A DNA stretch of 64,000 nucleotides from Symsagittifera roscoffensis (GCF_963678635.1 NC_087062.1:2604001-2668000), one strand, 5' to 3'; counted from the stretch's first letter, positions 51,952-64,000 are shown. The notes: a model not told the origin generated them from the letters alone. A program made the numbers and translations.

Positions 51952-54900
51952 TTAAATCTTTTGTACTGTCGCCACTACAAATTCGCTATCGTAGTGTGAT
52001 GTAGGGAGTGCTTTACCTGAAGGTAGTCTCGACAGTAAATCTGTAAATCCCATTTCTTTTCCCGGAATGTGCTTGATCTTAAAATTAAATGGTAACAGTC
52101 GATTTACCCAACGGGTTAATCTGCTATGCATAGTTTTGTTGCTCTGGTTTGCATTTAATGCTGATAATAATGCCTTATGGTCCGTCACACTTTCAAATTC
52201 GGCACCATACAAGTAATTTTTAAAATGTTCTGTAGCACAGACTACTCCCAACAACTCAAGTTCATTTGTAGAATATTTACTTTCGTGGTTGTTCAAAAAT
52301 CGGGAGGCGAATGCTATTGTTACCCAATTTTCTCCATCCCATTGTTCTAGGGTAGCTCCTAAGCCGTTATGGGAAGCGTCTGTTTTTAGTCTTGACATCC
52401 TTTTTATGTCGAAGTGGTTGTTCTCTGTTATCTTCACTATCTGTTGTTTTAATTCTTCAAATGCTTTAGTATGTTCGTCATTCCATTGGTAGACTGATTT
52501 CTTTACAAGAAGTGGTCGTAGGGGGGAACTTAGGGCGGACAAATTCGGGACGAATTTCATATATTGATTGATCGATCCAAAGAAAGACCTAAGTTCAGAT
52601 ATGTTTTTGGGGTTTGGTAGGTTTTTAATCGAATCTGACTTTCCCACCAATGGTTTCACGCCCGATTTTGATATCTTGAAACCTAGCCACTCTATTTCTT
52701 TTTGGAAGAATGCACATTTCTCCCATTTTACCGCCATGTTCTTGTTGTCCAAAATGTTTAAAATGTTAGTTAGTATCGCTTTGTGTTCATTTAATGAACC
52801 TTTCGAAGCTATTAAAATGTCGTCAATATAACAATTTGTAAAAGGAATGTTTTTCAGTAAAGAATCCATTACCCTCTGGAATTCGTTTGGCATATCGCCC
52901 AATCCGTAAAATCCAGTTAAAAACCTGTAGGTTCCAGTGGTTTCGCCCCCCACGATACTAAAGTTACACTGTTTGCTAGTGTCTGTGCATAATTGTAGTT
53001 GGCTGTAAGCGTTCTTTAGATCTAGATTACTAAACCAAACTTCCCCTGAATCTTTGCTTGACAGTTGAAGAGCAATATTATCGATCAGTTCATGTATGTT
53101 TGGCATCTGGTACTTGTTCTTGAATATCTGATTATTTAATAGTTTCGAGTCTAGTGCCAACTTGATACTACCGTCTTTTTTTCTTGTAATCACAATTGGG
53201 CTTATAAAACAATCTTCGTCGCATTTGTTCAACTTTATGATATGCCCCTCTTTTTCCATTCTATTTAGTTCCGTTTTTACGTTATCGAGTAGATGTAAGG
53301 GAACTCTTCTACCTTTGGTTTGGATAGGTTTGAATGGGGAATGGAAATGAGTAACTTTTCTGTCCGAAGGTATTTTTCCCACTCTGTTAAATAGCCCTTT
53401 GTACCTATGATACAGACTAGGGGTCGTATCTGAATAATTATTTAACTTACACAACTCTGGGCGTGATATGTTGTTGACGGGTAGTAGAGGCTGTCGTTGG
53501 GCTATCTCTATTCCAATTCTCGGGAGATTGTCGTTACCCAGAATGTTCCTCTCATGTCCAGAAGTGATAAAAAATGGAGTTTCGTCCGCGGTCCATCCAT
53601 TGGATTGTAACCTCACTACCACCTTCCCGATGATGTTGATTGTGTCGTTAGTGAATCCGCAGTATAGTTCCCTCGTTTTCTTCTCAACTGGCTGAATCTT
53701 CAACTGTGGATTTCTCAGCTTCAATTCGTGAAGTACATTTTGTTTCAGGAAGCTCACTGGGCTTGCCGAATCCACTGGAATGTTCAAGTTGACTATCGCG
53801 TCGTCTCCTAAACCGATGTTGACAAGTTTCTTGGTTTCCAAGCCATTGGTATCGTAGATTGTTCTAATGTTGAGAACTGAATAGTCATCGTTATCACTTA
53901 TCCCCTCTTCGGTCCAAGCGTTAATCACTCCACAAAAATTTTCTTCGCTTCTCATCTGAAGATCTTCTGGGGAATATGAACAATTCTGACTATTTACAGC
54001 TTCATCTACAGTATTTACAGCGGGTTTTCTTCCTTTCGATTTACAAAGTCTTCCAAAATGTCCTTTATATTTACAAATATTACACACGATTTCTTTCGCC
54101 AGACACACATTCAGATGACCCTTGGTAAACGCATTCCCGCATTTCATACAAGTATTTGATCTTTCTATGTTTAAGCTTGGTTCCTTTTTAACGTTGTTGA
54201 AGTTTTTGTACCCTCTCCCACTATTTCCTGTCGTGTTGAAAGATCTCGTCATGTTGGTCAGTTTGAGGTGGTTATAGTAGCCTTTTTCGTCAATTATTGC
54301 TTGGTTTAGTGCATCCAATGGATTGAGAGTTTCTGAAAGTAGTCTACGTTGTAAGTCGCAGTTTTTCATGTTAAAAATAAATACGTCTCTGATCCACTCC
54401 TGTTCTGCATTAATTCCAATTTCACATGATCTCGCCAAGTCTGATAACGCGCCCCAAAATTGTTCATAGGATTCTCTATCCTTTTGTTTCCTGCTCAATA
54501 GTTTGTATCGTTCAAATGTTATGTTGGTTGGTTTGATAAAAGCCAATTCTAGCATTTCGTAAAATTCCTTGAATGAGATTCCTAGGATTTTTACCCTTGG
54601 ATGTTTCTGGGCGAAAACTCTTTTGCCTTCCGCTCCTAAGGCCAAGTATAGGATTGGACTTACTTTTTTATCGGCCTCGTATCTCCTCATTCCTCCGAAT
54701 TTCCTCTTTTCTTCTGCTAGTCTTTTCTCTTCAGCGTGTTCATAGACTCGCATTGTTTCTTTGTTCCTGGCCTCCCTGGCTTTCCTCTGTTGGTCAGTTT
54801 CTGACTCCTGGGCACCTTCTAGGATCGGTAACGTCGTCTCCCCTTCCATTGGTTCTTTAAGGTTGTCTAAGTCTAGATTTTCCTTCGCGATAATGGCCAA

Positions 54901-55008
54901 ATGGAATTGGTCTATCCAATTGTTCCATTGGGTGGGGGGTTCAACCGTGTGGTTCGGCCAAAAGGCGGGTATTCCCCTCAAGTTCGAATCAGTTGTTGAC
55001 TGCGCCAT
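51952..55008 (-). CDS. Element 2 Gag-Protease-RT-RNase H (copy 2)
   Basis: This is 1018 codons, as copy 1. N531 is Ser here, and W924, in the RNase H segment LLGVVWATEHF, is Cys. W is the usual residue in this motif (VVWA.E.F), so the Cys may weaken RNase H. The same terminating TAA is at 51952-51954. Confidence 0.92.
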   Translation of the reverse strand: MAQSTTDSNLRGIPAFWPNHTVEPPTQWNNWIDQFHLAIIAKENLDLDNLKEPMEGETTLPILEGAQESETDQQRKAREARNKETMRVYEHAEEKRLAEEKRKFGGMRRYEADKKVSPILYLALGAEGKRVFAQKHPRVKILGISFKEFYEMLELAFIKPTNITFERYKLLSRKQKDRESYEQFWGALSDLARSCEIGINAEQEWIRDVFIFNMKNCDLQRRLLSETLNPLDALNQAIIDEKGYYNHLKLTNMTRSFNTTGNSGRGYKNFNNVKKEPSLNIERSNTCMKCGNAFTKGHLNVCLAKEIVCNICKYKGHFGRLCKSKGRKPAVNTVDEAVNSQNCSYSPEDLQMRSEENFCGVINAWTEEGISDNDDYSVLNIRTIYDTNGLETKKLVNIGLGDDAIVNLNIPVDSASPVSFLKQNVLHELKLRNPQLKIQPVEKKTRELYCGFTNDTINIIGKVVVRLQSNGWTADETPFFITSGHERNILGNDNLPRIGIEIAQRQPLLPVNNISRPELCKLNNYSDTTPSLYHRYKGLFNRVGKIPSDRKVTHFHSPFKPIQTKGRRVPLHLLDNVKTELNRMEKEGHIIKLNKCDEDCFISPIVITRKKDGSIKLALDSKLLNNQIFKNKYQMPNIHELIDNIALQLSSKDSGEVWFSNLDLKNAYSQLQLCTDTSKQCNFSIVGGETTGTYRFLTGFYGLGDMPNEFQRVMDSLLKNIPFTNCYIDDILIASKGSLNEHKAILTNILNILDNKNMAVKWEKCAFFQKEIEWLGFKISKSGVKPLVGKSDSIKNLPNPKNISELRSFFGSINQYMKFVPNLSALSSPLRPLLVKKSVYQWNDEHTKAFEELKQQIVKITENNHFDIKRMSRLKTDASHNGLGATLEQWDGENWVTIAFASRFLNNHESKYSTNELELLGVVCATEHFKNYLYGAEFESVTDHKALLSALNANQSNKTMHSRLTRWVNRLLPFNFKIKHIPGKEMGFTDLLSRLPSGKALPTSHYDSEFVVATVQKI

Positions 55009-55219
55009 AATAAAGAGTTAAGATGTACCACTGGTAGCTATTATATCTAACTAAGTTAAAAGAGAATAAAAGTATTGGTTGAATTAAAACCGACTGTAGT
55101 CTAAAAAGAGCAACTAGTGAGTCGAAGTCCACTGGACTTCGTAGAGTTAACATTGACTGGTACGTAATTAGATAATAGAGGTCAAGGTTATAACATACTA
55201 AAAATACTGAATCACAACA
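55008..55219 (-). repeat. Element 2 5' LTR (copy 2)
   Basis: It is 212 bp, with TG at the outer end and TA at the inner end. It is flanked by GTCAT at 55220-55224, the partner of the GTCAT at 41968-41972. Confidence 0.92.
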
Positions 55220-56345
55220 GTCATGGCCTAATGAGTCTGCATACCAATTTTTGTAGCAATCGGACAATGTGAACAGGAAGCGAGCGGCGGGTCAGGCCTC
55301 ATTTTATCAGAGAATCAGATTCAGCACGGTTGCAATGGATAACATGGGACCCTTGAAAATGGCGACGGGCACCAGGACGAGGCCCGTGCTTGTACTGATT
55401 GATCTATTCACGATAAATGCGTTTGCAGTTCCCCTGGTGTCAACGGATTCTGCCGACGTGGCTTGCGAGAAAATGGAGAATTGGGCATTGAATTTCGACG
55501 CTCCCAATGTCTTCTGCACAGATCAAAGAAGAAATTTTGGTGGTAAATTGATTCAAGAGATATGTTTTGGGTATCGACAAAATTCAGACCTGTCCTTATA
55601 AGCCGAAGAGTAACGGACAGACGAAAACACAAAAGGTGAAAATGACTGATACTATTTGGAAGTTTTGTTGGGAGAATCCAAGGACGTGGGACACGGCCTT
55701 GCCGTAGTTGAACTTTGTGTAGAATACGACAATCAATCGGATAACGGGAGCTAAGCCGTTTAGTATGGTTGCATGGACAGGAGTGCCAGTATCCAGTTGA
55801 CCTGTTCTACTCGACACCCCACGACGAACGGTTGACGAAAGATGGGCTTGCTGAATGGCTAGGCTACAGTGTGAGAGAAGTGCTAGGTATAGATCAACTT
55901 CGAAAAGGGATCAGTATCGCAAGAAATTTCACGGCAAGCAATATGAAGCTGGCGGCAAAGTCTGGGTTTGGGCAAAAAAGCGGATCAAGAAGTCTTTCGG
56001 TCCGTGGGAAGCACCATATGTTGTGATGGCCAGAAATCCGGAGTGAATTACAAAGCGGCAAAGCAATCGAAACCCAGAAAAGTGAAATTCCTGCAAATGA
56101 ACATGCTGAGGCGATATGTGGAAGACACGATATGTGGAAGAGGAAATCAGGGGAAGCTGTTGGAAGAAAGCTACCGAAACCATATTGGTCGCAAATTTCT
56201 TGGAGGATCCGGAGATTCTCAACGAACACAAGGCATTTCAGTCGAACAATCCGGATGACCAATCGGGATTCAATTATGATCCACGCCCAAGGTGTGAGAG
56301 ACGTGCGTTGGCGAAGAAATTGACTAGTAGTGGAGCCATTCGTTA
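55220..56345 (+). pseudogene. Older gypsy-class integrase and Pol C-terminus, decayed
   Basis: Going 5' to 3' across several frames: AYQFL*QSDNVNRKRAAG (zinc-domain end), MDNMGP and NVFCTDQRRNF (catalytic Asp residues), SPYKPKSNGQTKTQ-like sequence around the expected catalytic Glu, then YRKKFHGKQYEAGGKVWVWA and FGPWEAPYVV (the Y..K.HG..(F/Y)..G..VW and W.(G/A)PY.V motifs of the integrase C-terminal domain), and KPRKVKFLQMNMLRRYVED. Several TAG/TGA stops and frame shifts make it inactive. Its lineage differs from elements 1 and 2, which lack W.GPY. It was the target into which element 2 inserted. Confidence 0.85.
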
Positions 56346-56498
56346 ACCCCCTAAGCGAAACTAAGACTTGCGACGAAGGAGCAATTAGGTAGAAACATAT
56401 GATGCGACGGAGCTGGAAACCAGAAGGGCAGAGCCCGCGGATATCCCGAGCAAAGCTGAATGCATACCTCCCGGTGAGACGGTGGTGGTCAGATTAAT

Positions 56499-59300
56499 GT
56501 GTTACTGTTGAATATTGACTCTAATTTTTACGAGAAGTTGGGTTATACTAGGAAGAGTGCACTTATTAGCAGACAAGTCCCGTTTTTAACCAATGGTGCT
56601 TACTAGTTCATTTTAATTAACAGTAAAGTACTGACTGATAGGTCCACGACAACTTGTTAAGAAAGATAATACTGAAAATATGAAGAGTTTTTATAGGATT
56701 AGGAATTAGCGTGGACTGGTAAAAAATATCAAAATTCAAAACGCAAGAAGAGGAAGAGTTACCTTGTGATTTAGAGACAGGTAAGCTTAACAGTGAGAAA
56801 TGTTAGAGTTATTAGACTAGCTATCTCGAAGTGAGTCTATGTGAGCTTAAAGTCTTTGATAGGGTTAACTCAATAGTAGAAAGGCTGGGCTTTTAAACAT
56901 TGTCATGAACGTTATTGGGGACAAAATGCAAAAGAGAGGAAGGCCGCACGATTGGTGATCCTAACACTTTTTCGCCAAACTCATATTTCGACTGAAAAAG
57001 TTACCTTGAGAAACGCTCGCAATTTAGTGAAGATTGACGAATAGTACCTAGCTCTGTATAGACGAAAAGTACGATAAGTAGAAAAGCAAACGAAAAACCA
57101 ATCTCAAAAGCAGTTCGAATATTGAAAGAAATAGTCCATCCTATGGCTGAAGACCTAAGCGAAGTTAGATCCGCAAACCCACCCCTCAAATGGAAACTAA
57201 GGAAGCTAACTGTATGAAAATCTTAGGACGGACACTATAGATGATTTGACCCAGGCAAGCAAAAATCTGGCTCTTCGGAGCCTCTGGGGAAAGCTTAAAA
57301 TGTTCCCAGAAGAAAAGGCTTCATCAGAAATTGCTAACTAGCGTTTGGATTGGGACAAAGTTTTTGTTTTATAGACCTAGTTGAGGGAAGCTTAAGTTTA
57401 GAACGCCAGCACTCCTGGACCATTACTTTCGGTTTTATGCCCTAGGCAAATAGTCCCCACCCCGACATCCGGAAACAGTTTCTCGGCCCCTACTGAGCCG
57501 TGTCATGTTACATCAAGTACCATAAGTTGTGCCAAACCGGGCGGTGGGACCGGAAGTTGATAGCACTTGCCAAAAACACCCCTTAAGCAAAAATCGACAA
57601 TTTACGCCAAAAATAAGCGGGGCATATTGATTTTAGTAAGGCAAAAGAAATTTGAACTCAACCCCGAAAAAAAAACCTCGTGAGTAAAACCCCTCGGGCG
57701 ACTCCTTCCTGGGTTGATACCCTATAGCCTTCTCCCGGGAAAAGTGATAATGGACCTAAGAAATAAGATGGTTGTGAAGTATTATTGGGAAGTGGATGAA
57801 ACTTGGCGGGTAAAATCATCTGGGTATTCTGAACCCAAATAAAAAAGATTGACAACGGGAGACCACAGAGTGGCCTTTAAATGGCCTTTGGGCGTTTATG
57901 GCCAAATTTGCATAGGAAAACTCGAGCTTAACAACGGAAAGTGGCGGATTCGTCAGCTCCAACTCTTTGGAAATAGGAATTAATCACTTGACTTGTAATT
58001 GGGAGAGAATTTAACGATTGGGAATTGAAGCAGAAGCTGAAACGTACAGAACTTTTACACTGTAACAATGAAGTAGTGGAGTTAATTAAAGTCGACTGGG
58101 CAAATATTGGGTTTATTTGGGCTTGGCGAATGCGCTATTCATAGAATGTCAATCAGTCTAAAGAAAAGTAGTGTCAGAAGCAATTTGCAGTAATAGGAGC
58201 ATAGCAAGGGAAGTAAGTCTCCAAAGTAACATAAATGGGCGGGATATTTACTTAGATCCGGGGTAGGTGACTTTTTGGCACATTTTGACCCCTAGTAGGC
58301 AAATTAAGTTACCCTAAAAGCTAGAAGGTCGGGATTTGAATAGAGCATAGATCGGAAATTTAGCGACCCTTGCTTGGAATGAGTTCGCGTGCCAAAGAAA
58401 GGACTTTTCTCTACCTCCGGGAGGTCAGAATGTTAATGGTAATATTAAAGAAAAACATTGAGAGACTTGTTAATTAAACATAACTTTGTTTAGAGTTGAA
58501 ATTGGACTTGAAAATTGCACAACTTGTTCAGAGATACCCTTTATGAGCTTGGATTTTGGGACTAGTGTCAACATAGGAAGATTTCAATTAGGACCATCCG
58601 AAACGCGTAGCAAAGTTAATGTCAGGACTTGTAAGTACGATCATGACTGTAACTGTTTTTAAAAATCAGTAGACGAACCTAGCAAAAAAGTTACAGGTAG
58701 CCTTTCCTTAGGCAGAGCAAATTAGCGATTGAGTAGAAGAATCGGTTCTCAGTTAAAAAGAGAAAAAAATTTGCTATGGAAGAGAAAAGTAGCTTCTCAT
58801 CAGAGTTGAGGACACTGATGCGTGAAGTCTGCGAACTCAGTTAAATACCTCAAACAAATAGTGATCCGTAGAGACACTATTAAATTTAGCAGGTCGAACT
58901 GAGTATTTGTGTGGAATTACTGTGTGTAATTCATTAATTAAGATTCTCTAGCAGGAGAAAATCGTTTAGTTTAAATAATTGGAAATTAAAATTCAAGCTG
59001 TCAATTGTGTTGATTGATCGCGAACCATTTCCCTTGATTAGATTACTAGATTTCATTCTGGCCATTCAGAGCCTTCTTATTCGGACTTATTTTTTTTGAA
59101 ACTTTAATTACAACTGAAAACTATTGCGATCGTGAGAGCAGACAAGAAAGCCGCAAGAGCAGTGCGAAAGAGACAAAAACTACAATTTGACTCAGAAAAG
59201 TTGCCGTCAATTTGACCCTTTCGGGATTATAATTAATATTGAATCTTGATAATTCTACTACTTTTCTTATCCAAGAGACCACTTGCGGTGCCGTTAAGAG
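56499..59300 (+). repeat. LTR-like repeat 3' of the older integrase
   Basis: After the Pol C-terminal tail and GACGGTGGTGGTCAGATTAA the sequence becomes non-coding, starting TGTGTTACTG. From about 57200 to 59300 it is homologous, inverted, to 1190-3330. A position just after a pol 3' end suits a 3' LTR of unusual length (2 kb or more). I could not find the matching 5' LTR or the exact ends. Short frames inside are not coding. Confidence 0.55.
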
Positions 59301-62300
59301 AGAGTGTGAGAGAGAGATAGAGAAAAAAAGAAGCTACAGTACCTACAGTTATCCCAGAATTAAGATATCTAGACAAAAATCCCGTCAATGAAGTTAGCGC
59401 ACAAAAGCTCTTAGTTGTTCTAAGACCACTTTATGAAAACTTTCCACGGAGTGAAACTAAAATGCATTAGGTTTTTTACGCTGCTTTAGTGAAACCATTT
59501 ACTGATGCAAACCATATTTATTAAAACAAATCAAGAAAAATTTGGAAGTTTCAATTACCGACGCAGTCAGAAAAGTAGAAGAAGGCAGTTTTTGACCAAA
59601 CTGTCAAGAATGGTTAAATCAACGAGAAAATTTTTTTTGACCGAACTGTTTTCGACCAATTTGTTCCTTGAAGTTTTTGACCTAACTGTCAAGAAAGTTG
59701 ATTTCAATGAGAAAAAAAAGAAACCTGGTGGCACACGGCGGAGCCGAAAAAAATGGGAACCTACTACAGAGGAGACCGTGTTAAGATAATTGGCTTAAAA
59801 CAAGAAGCGAGAACAAGCAAAAACCGACGATTCTTCCAAAGTTACTTGAAGAAAGTTTTTGAAATGTCTTGTGCAATCAATGCTGCAATAGCACTAAATG
59901 ACATGAGTGACACTAAATGACACTAAGACTGAAAAAAAGATATACGAAGTTTTGGAGCATTAACTTTTTTGAATATATAAGCCGCAGCGTGGGCTGTTTT
60001 TTTGAGCATGATGAAGCACGACACATGAATTTTGAATAATTTTTGATACTCTCCATAATTGTCAAACGCTATTCGAAATTCAAAATAACCATTTTTGAAG
60101 ATTTCAACGTAGATCTCTCATATAGAATCATGATGAGCTAAATTGTTTTTGTTCAGGAACGTGCTATCGACATTTTGGTAACACAAACAATATCCTTGAA
60201 TCATAATGTCAGAATGTCCAATATACATATCAGATCTTTCAAAACTCACTTTGATCAATGGGAAGCACTTTTTTAAACCTTGAGTCTTTAGTTTTTATGC
60301 TTAACTGAAACCATTATTTGATTTTTAAAGATCAAATAAATTTCGGTTTGTAGAGAAAAGATCAATTTTTGAAGAATTGCAAATTTCTCGATAATTCTTC
60401 CATTCTATATAGCAATTTTATTGTCGATTTAAGGTTTTCCAAATCCTGTCGTTAAGCAACTTAAGTAACAGCCAGCAGTTTAAGTTGTTTGGATCATTTC
60501 ATTGATCAAAAAATGTTGGAGTCACAAATAGTGGTTCCCAATATCAAAAACTTATCATAAAATTTTGAATAGTTGACTAAGTACAAGATTTTTAAAAAGG
60601 AAATCCCTTTTCACAATATCTCGTTCATTAAATGCCGAGTACGTACGAGTTCCTAGAAAGGACAGATTAAAACTGTGAAGTAGTAAAACTCATTATTTAA
60701 AATGAATGGACCAGATTAGGCTTCTGATGTTTTTTGAAAACGTTAGAATTGTCAAAAAAACATTCGCACCATTCAAAAACTTAGAAACAACTCGACAAAG
60801 ATACTCTCTTGATTCACAAAATTTCTATGAAAGTTTAGAACTAAAAGATTTGCTGCTCATGAACAATTAAAAAACAGTAAAAAAATCTGGCCTTATATGT
60901 TTTTTTATTAAGTTTCGTTTTGAAAAAAAACCAGAGTGACTTTGAAAAAAAGTTGGATCAACATAGATAGCTAATAATCTGCAAAAAAAGTACTTTTAAT
61001 TTAAAAATTGGAAGTTTTGTTTCTTAAACGTTTGAATAGAAGCATTAACTTTTATACTCATTCGCACAGCTTTACTGAGATTAACCACCAATTTTCGCTT
61101 GATGAAACTATTTTGATAACAAGTAATCTTGTAGACTCTCAATTAAACAACCTGTCGAGCTTAAGTTTGTTTAGTCTGCAAAAAACAAACCTAACGAACC
61201 ACAACCCGTTAAAAAACTTGTTCCATACCATTAGAAAAAAAACGGACCTCTAATTTGTTATATTATCTTTCGATGCACCTTTATGAAACAGAAGTGTTTT
61301 TAATTAACAGAGTTTTTTTTGAGAAAAACGCCTTGTGAAAAAGGAAAGTTGATAAAAAATTTAAGATATAAGGCCAGGTTTTTAATGTTTTTTTATTTGT
61401 TTGTGTGCAGCAAGTTTTTTTGATCTAAAACTTCTAAGGAATTTTGTGAATCAGGAGAGTTTCACCAAAATCATTTTTTTAGAAACTGAATGAAAAGATC
61501 AGCGTCAAAATACAAACAAAAGGTATAAATGTTCATGTTTTTCGAGCACAATGTAAGCAAACTGTTTAACTTAGTTTTAAAAGTTTTACTGGTTTTCATT
61601 CAAAGCGGTTTGTTAATGAGTTTTCTACCTTTGAAAACACAAAAAAAGTAAAAGGTTAGATCTAATTCTAGCTTGTTTTCCAAACCAGTTTTCGTTTCGA
61701 TATGTATTATGCTTTTCTGAAACAACCTAAGGTTTCTTGGTATGATGCCTGTTGAAATCAAAAACGTTTCTTTTTCTGTAATTTCTCATTTGTACAATAA
61801 CTTTTAAATTTATCTGTTTCAAAACTATGAAATTGTACTATATATTTTCGCTTTGTAAGTAATGAAAAATCAAAACCTGTTGGCAGCATGCTACAGAACT
61901 ACTATCTTTGAACAAGGTGTTTGGTATAAAAAATGACTTCTAAACCTTTTTAGCTGTCGAGACATTGAAGTTCTCAGATTTTTTTTCTGACACCGAATTT
62001 CCAAAAAAACTTCTCAAATCATGTTTAACTAAAAATAATGATTGGACCAGCAAGTTTCCTGCCTTGTTTTGTAGACTTGAATCAGATTTCGACATATATT
62101 CTTTGTTTTTCATATCAGAATGTTATTAAAAAATCATGTAAAAAAAACTTCTCTTGTTTTGCTGTTAATTTTTTTTTGCTTTGATTATCAAAAGTACACG
62201 GTTAGTGGGTCAGCAAGGTTTTTGTCTATCCATGCTTGTATTTGATGATATATTGGTGATTAATTCGTTTTAAGATGGAAAAATAGTTCTTTCATTCTTA

Positions 62301-62727
62301 TTTTTGTAAATTTTTAATTAGCGAGTTCAGGCGATTTAAGAATCGAATCCATTTTTTTTCTCGTTTTTTTTCTCATTCGTTTCATTTGGTCAGAAAATTT
62401 GCAGATGACAAGATAATGACCACTCATTGACAATTCAAGAGCGTAACAATCAAAATTGACTTCAGACACAATTTAATGAAGGAAAGCTGAAGATAGGAGT
62501 GGGACTATAGTTGGAATCAGGAAAATCTGAGCAGAAATTTATATTTGTTCATCGTTTCATTACTAAACAACACAGAATTATGAACATGAATCGAAAATCG
62601 ACGAAGTTCTTTAAAACTCTCCTAATTTTATGTAGCAGTGTATCCATCAAAACAGCAAAACAAAAATCTGTCACAACTCGTGGACGATGAACAAAAGTCT
62701 CTGAGCGTGTTTTTTTGTTTCCGTGTC
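59301..62727. other. AT-rich stretch without confirmed genes
   Basis: A short imperfect repeat, TTTTTGACC(A/G/T)AACTGT, occurs three or four times at 59591-59700 within a 94-codon frame of no known family. Otherwise I see nothing. Confidence 0.5.
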
Positions 62728-63006
62728 TTATTTGTTTTTCATTTTGGCATCAAACAAACTGAATTGTCTATCCAAAGAGCGACTCTCATCTGTTAAATCT
62801 GGTCTATTCTTAACTACATTAGTATTATAGACCTCACTATTATAAAAACAAGCACTATAATTTTCGGTAAGACAACTTTCGAAAAAACCATTTACGTTTG
62901 GTTTTGTAATGAAACTATTTATCAAGTCATTTGAGTCATTATGGTAGCATCTCAGTGATCTTAAGCTTTCGAAAAAAAATGCCCCAAAAACGATATCGGA
63001 ATCCAC
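62728..63006 (-). CDS. Hypothetical protein or last exon
   Basis: A 92-codon frame ends in TAA at 62728. Its second half (residues about 40-92, with NGFFESCLTENYSACF and RPDLTDESRSLDRQFSLF) has a mixed polar composition unlike the poly-K/N/F translations of surrounding AT-rich DNA. A pyrimidine tract with AG (TTTTTTTTCGAAAG) lies near its start on the minus strand, so it could be a terminal exon. No family is recognised. Confidence 0.25.
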   Translation of the reverse strand: MDSDIVFGAFFFESLRSLRCYHNDSNDLINSFITKPNVNGFFESCLTENYSACFYNSEVYNTNVVKNRPDLTDESRSLDRQFSLFDAKMKNK

Positions 63007-64000
63007 TTATTGTTTGCTTTCCGTTAAAACAAAACACCGCGAAGTCTTAAGAACAGTTCAGCTATTGAACTATTCGGATGTCTGCTTTTGCCCATTCGAG
63101 TACACAACCTTGTCACTCGATATAGTGAAATGCGCAAAAAATTCTTTTTTTATCCATCGGATTGTTTTGTTTTTCCTTTCCGTCAAGTGGAGAACGTGAA
63201 TAACTTCGATTTACATTCCTGTGCAAGTCTTTCCTTTTTCTTAATCGCCACAGCAGTCAAATCATCGACAGTGGAAAAAGTGTTAACATCCTGGCTAATA
63301 AAGGCATCCTTTTTTTCTTAGAGTGATATTTCCACTTTCATTGAACTCTATTTTGTCTAATACTATTCCAATAACACCCTTAACCGGTCCTTTTTCCAAG
63401 TTAAATAACACTGAATATAAAAATGCGGGTTTTTTCTATCAGTTTACGTAAAAATGGAAAAATGTAAGTCGTGTTGACTACTTATTGTTCGAATTATTAG
63501 TGGTAAATTTATATTCAATAATTAAGTTTTACTGCTAATAAACTTGTAGTTACCTCAACCTTTTCTCGGTTTGTCCTAAACGTCCTGTTTTCTGCAATGT
63601 GAATTACAATTCTGTACTAAGGGATGTATATTTGTTCGTTCTGTAGTATGATGCTGGTATCTTTCAACCAATCAGGGCTTTTTCAGCGGCTTTTAATTAA
63701 ATCATATTTTGCAAAAGAAGTCTGACAAAAATTACCCTAGGTTCCTGAAAATATAGAAAGTTAAGCATACTCGACAACAAATTTCTTCAAAAAATGAATA
63801 GAAAAAGCTTAAATGTATACAAATTTTTATTTCTAAAAATCCACTATGGAGCTAATTAACTTAGAAGTCGCCGGAAAAAAACTTTTTCGGCTTAACAAAA
63901 ATCTCACGGCTTGGCTTCCTATAACAAGCTTGCCCAAAATTAGACTAAAAATCATTGGCGGATTCTCAGAGTCAAAACAAAGAAAGTTTTTGGAAACTGT
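63007..64000. other. AT-rich end of window, nothing recognised
   Basis: Only short frames without motifs are present. Confidence 0.5.

Larger units (their letters stand above)
48861..55219 (-). mobile_element. Ty3/gypsy element 2, copy 2 (3' LTR truncated to 34 bp)
   Basis: This carries the same internal sequence as copy 1. Only the last 34 bp of the 3' LTR (48861-48894) remain, because the tandem duplication breakpoint falls in the LTR. The full 5' LTR is at 55008-55219, followed by GTCAT and the older integrase. Coding differences from copy 1 are few: N531S and W924C in the first ORF, and V to G in the integrase tail. Confidence 0.93.

Noticed and set aside
55769-56346. Several overlapping plus and minus frames of 62-122 codons
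   Set aside because: They are frame fragments of the decayed integrase or antisense to it. The W.APYVV and HG..Y motifs identify the true origin.

Overview
This is AT-rich animal DNA, probably from an invertebrate; the phylum cannot be settled from the sequence alone. The evidence is exons of two Cys-loop neurotransmitter receptor genes with GT-AG introns, set among Ty3/gypsy, hAT and LINE sequences. There are no prokaryotic features. Most of the window is repeats.

Layout. 1-1190: no gene seen. 1190-3330: a minus-strand copy of a long LTR-like repeat, with its inverted partner at about 56.5-59.3 kb. 4094-7620: a diverged 1.78 kb tandem duplication. 7697-17547: a macrosatellite of seven full units and one partial unit (about 1336-1432 bp each). 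18484-18600: a 17 bp minisatellite with a CRE-like core. 18837-19274: an hAT-type MITE with an 8 bp target duplication. 19362-19620: a 259 bp near-perfect palindrome. 20.1-24.0 kb: AT-rich, with a second hAT fragment, tRNA-like pieces and a CArG palindrome.

24.08-31.55 kb (minus): two exons of a ligand-gated chloride channel subunit. The intron between them holds a young Ty3/gypsy element (element 1, 24330-30474) with near-identical LTRs and one 1860-codon gag-pol ORF. Its 5' end is joined to the host through templated filler and a 98 bp duplication that carries a second copy of the exon's splice acceptor.

36.65-41.80 kb (minus): pieces of a second, nicotinic-type receptor in correct order (ligand-binding exons, M1, M2-M3, M4). 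It is interrupted by an in-frame stop and frame breaks and lacks the second Cys of the Cys-loop. It looks like a pseudogene, unless the sequence has errors. A LINE reverse transcriptase remnant lies beside it.

41.97-55.22 kb (minus): a second Ty3/gypsy element (element 2) inserted with a 5 bp target duplication (GTCAT) into an older, decayed plus-strand gypsy integrase. The insertion plus 350 bp of flank was then duplicated in tandem (period about 6.71 kb), or the assembly made it appear so. Element 2 has one in-frame TAA between RNase H and integrase in both copies. In elements 1 and 2 the gag start codon spans the LTR/primer-binding-site junction, so the primer site encodes Met-Ala-Gln. 59.3-64.0 kb: AT-rich, with one weak coding candidate.
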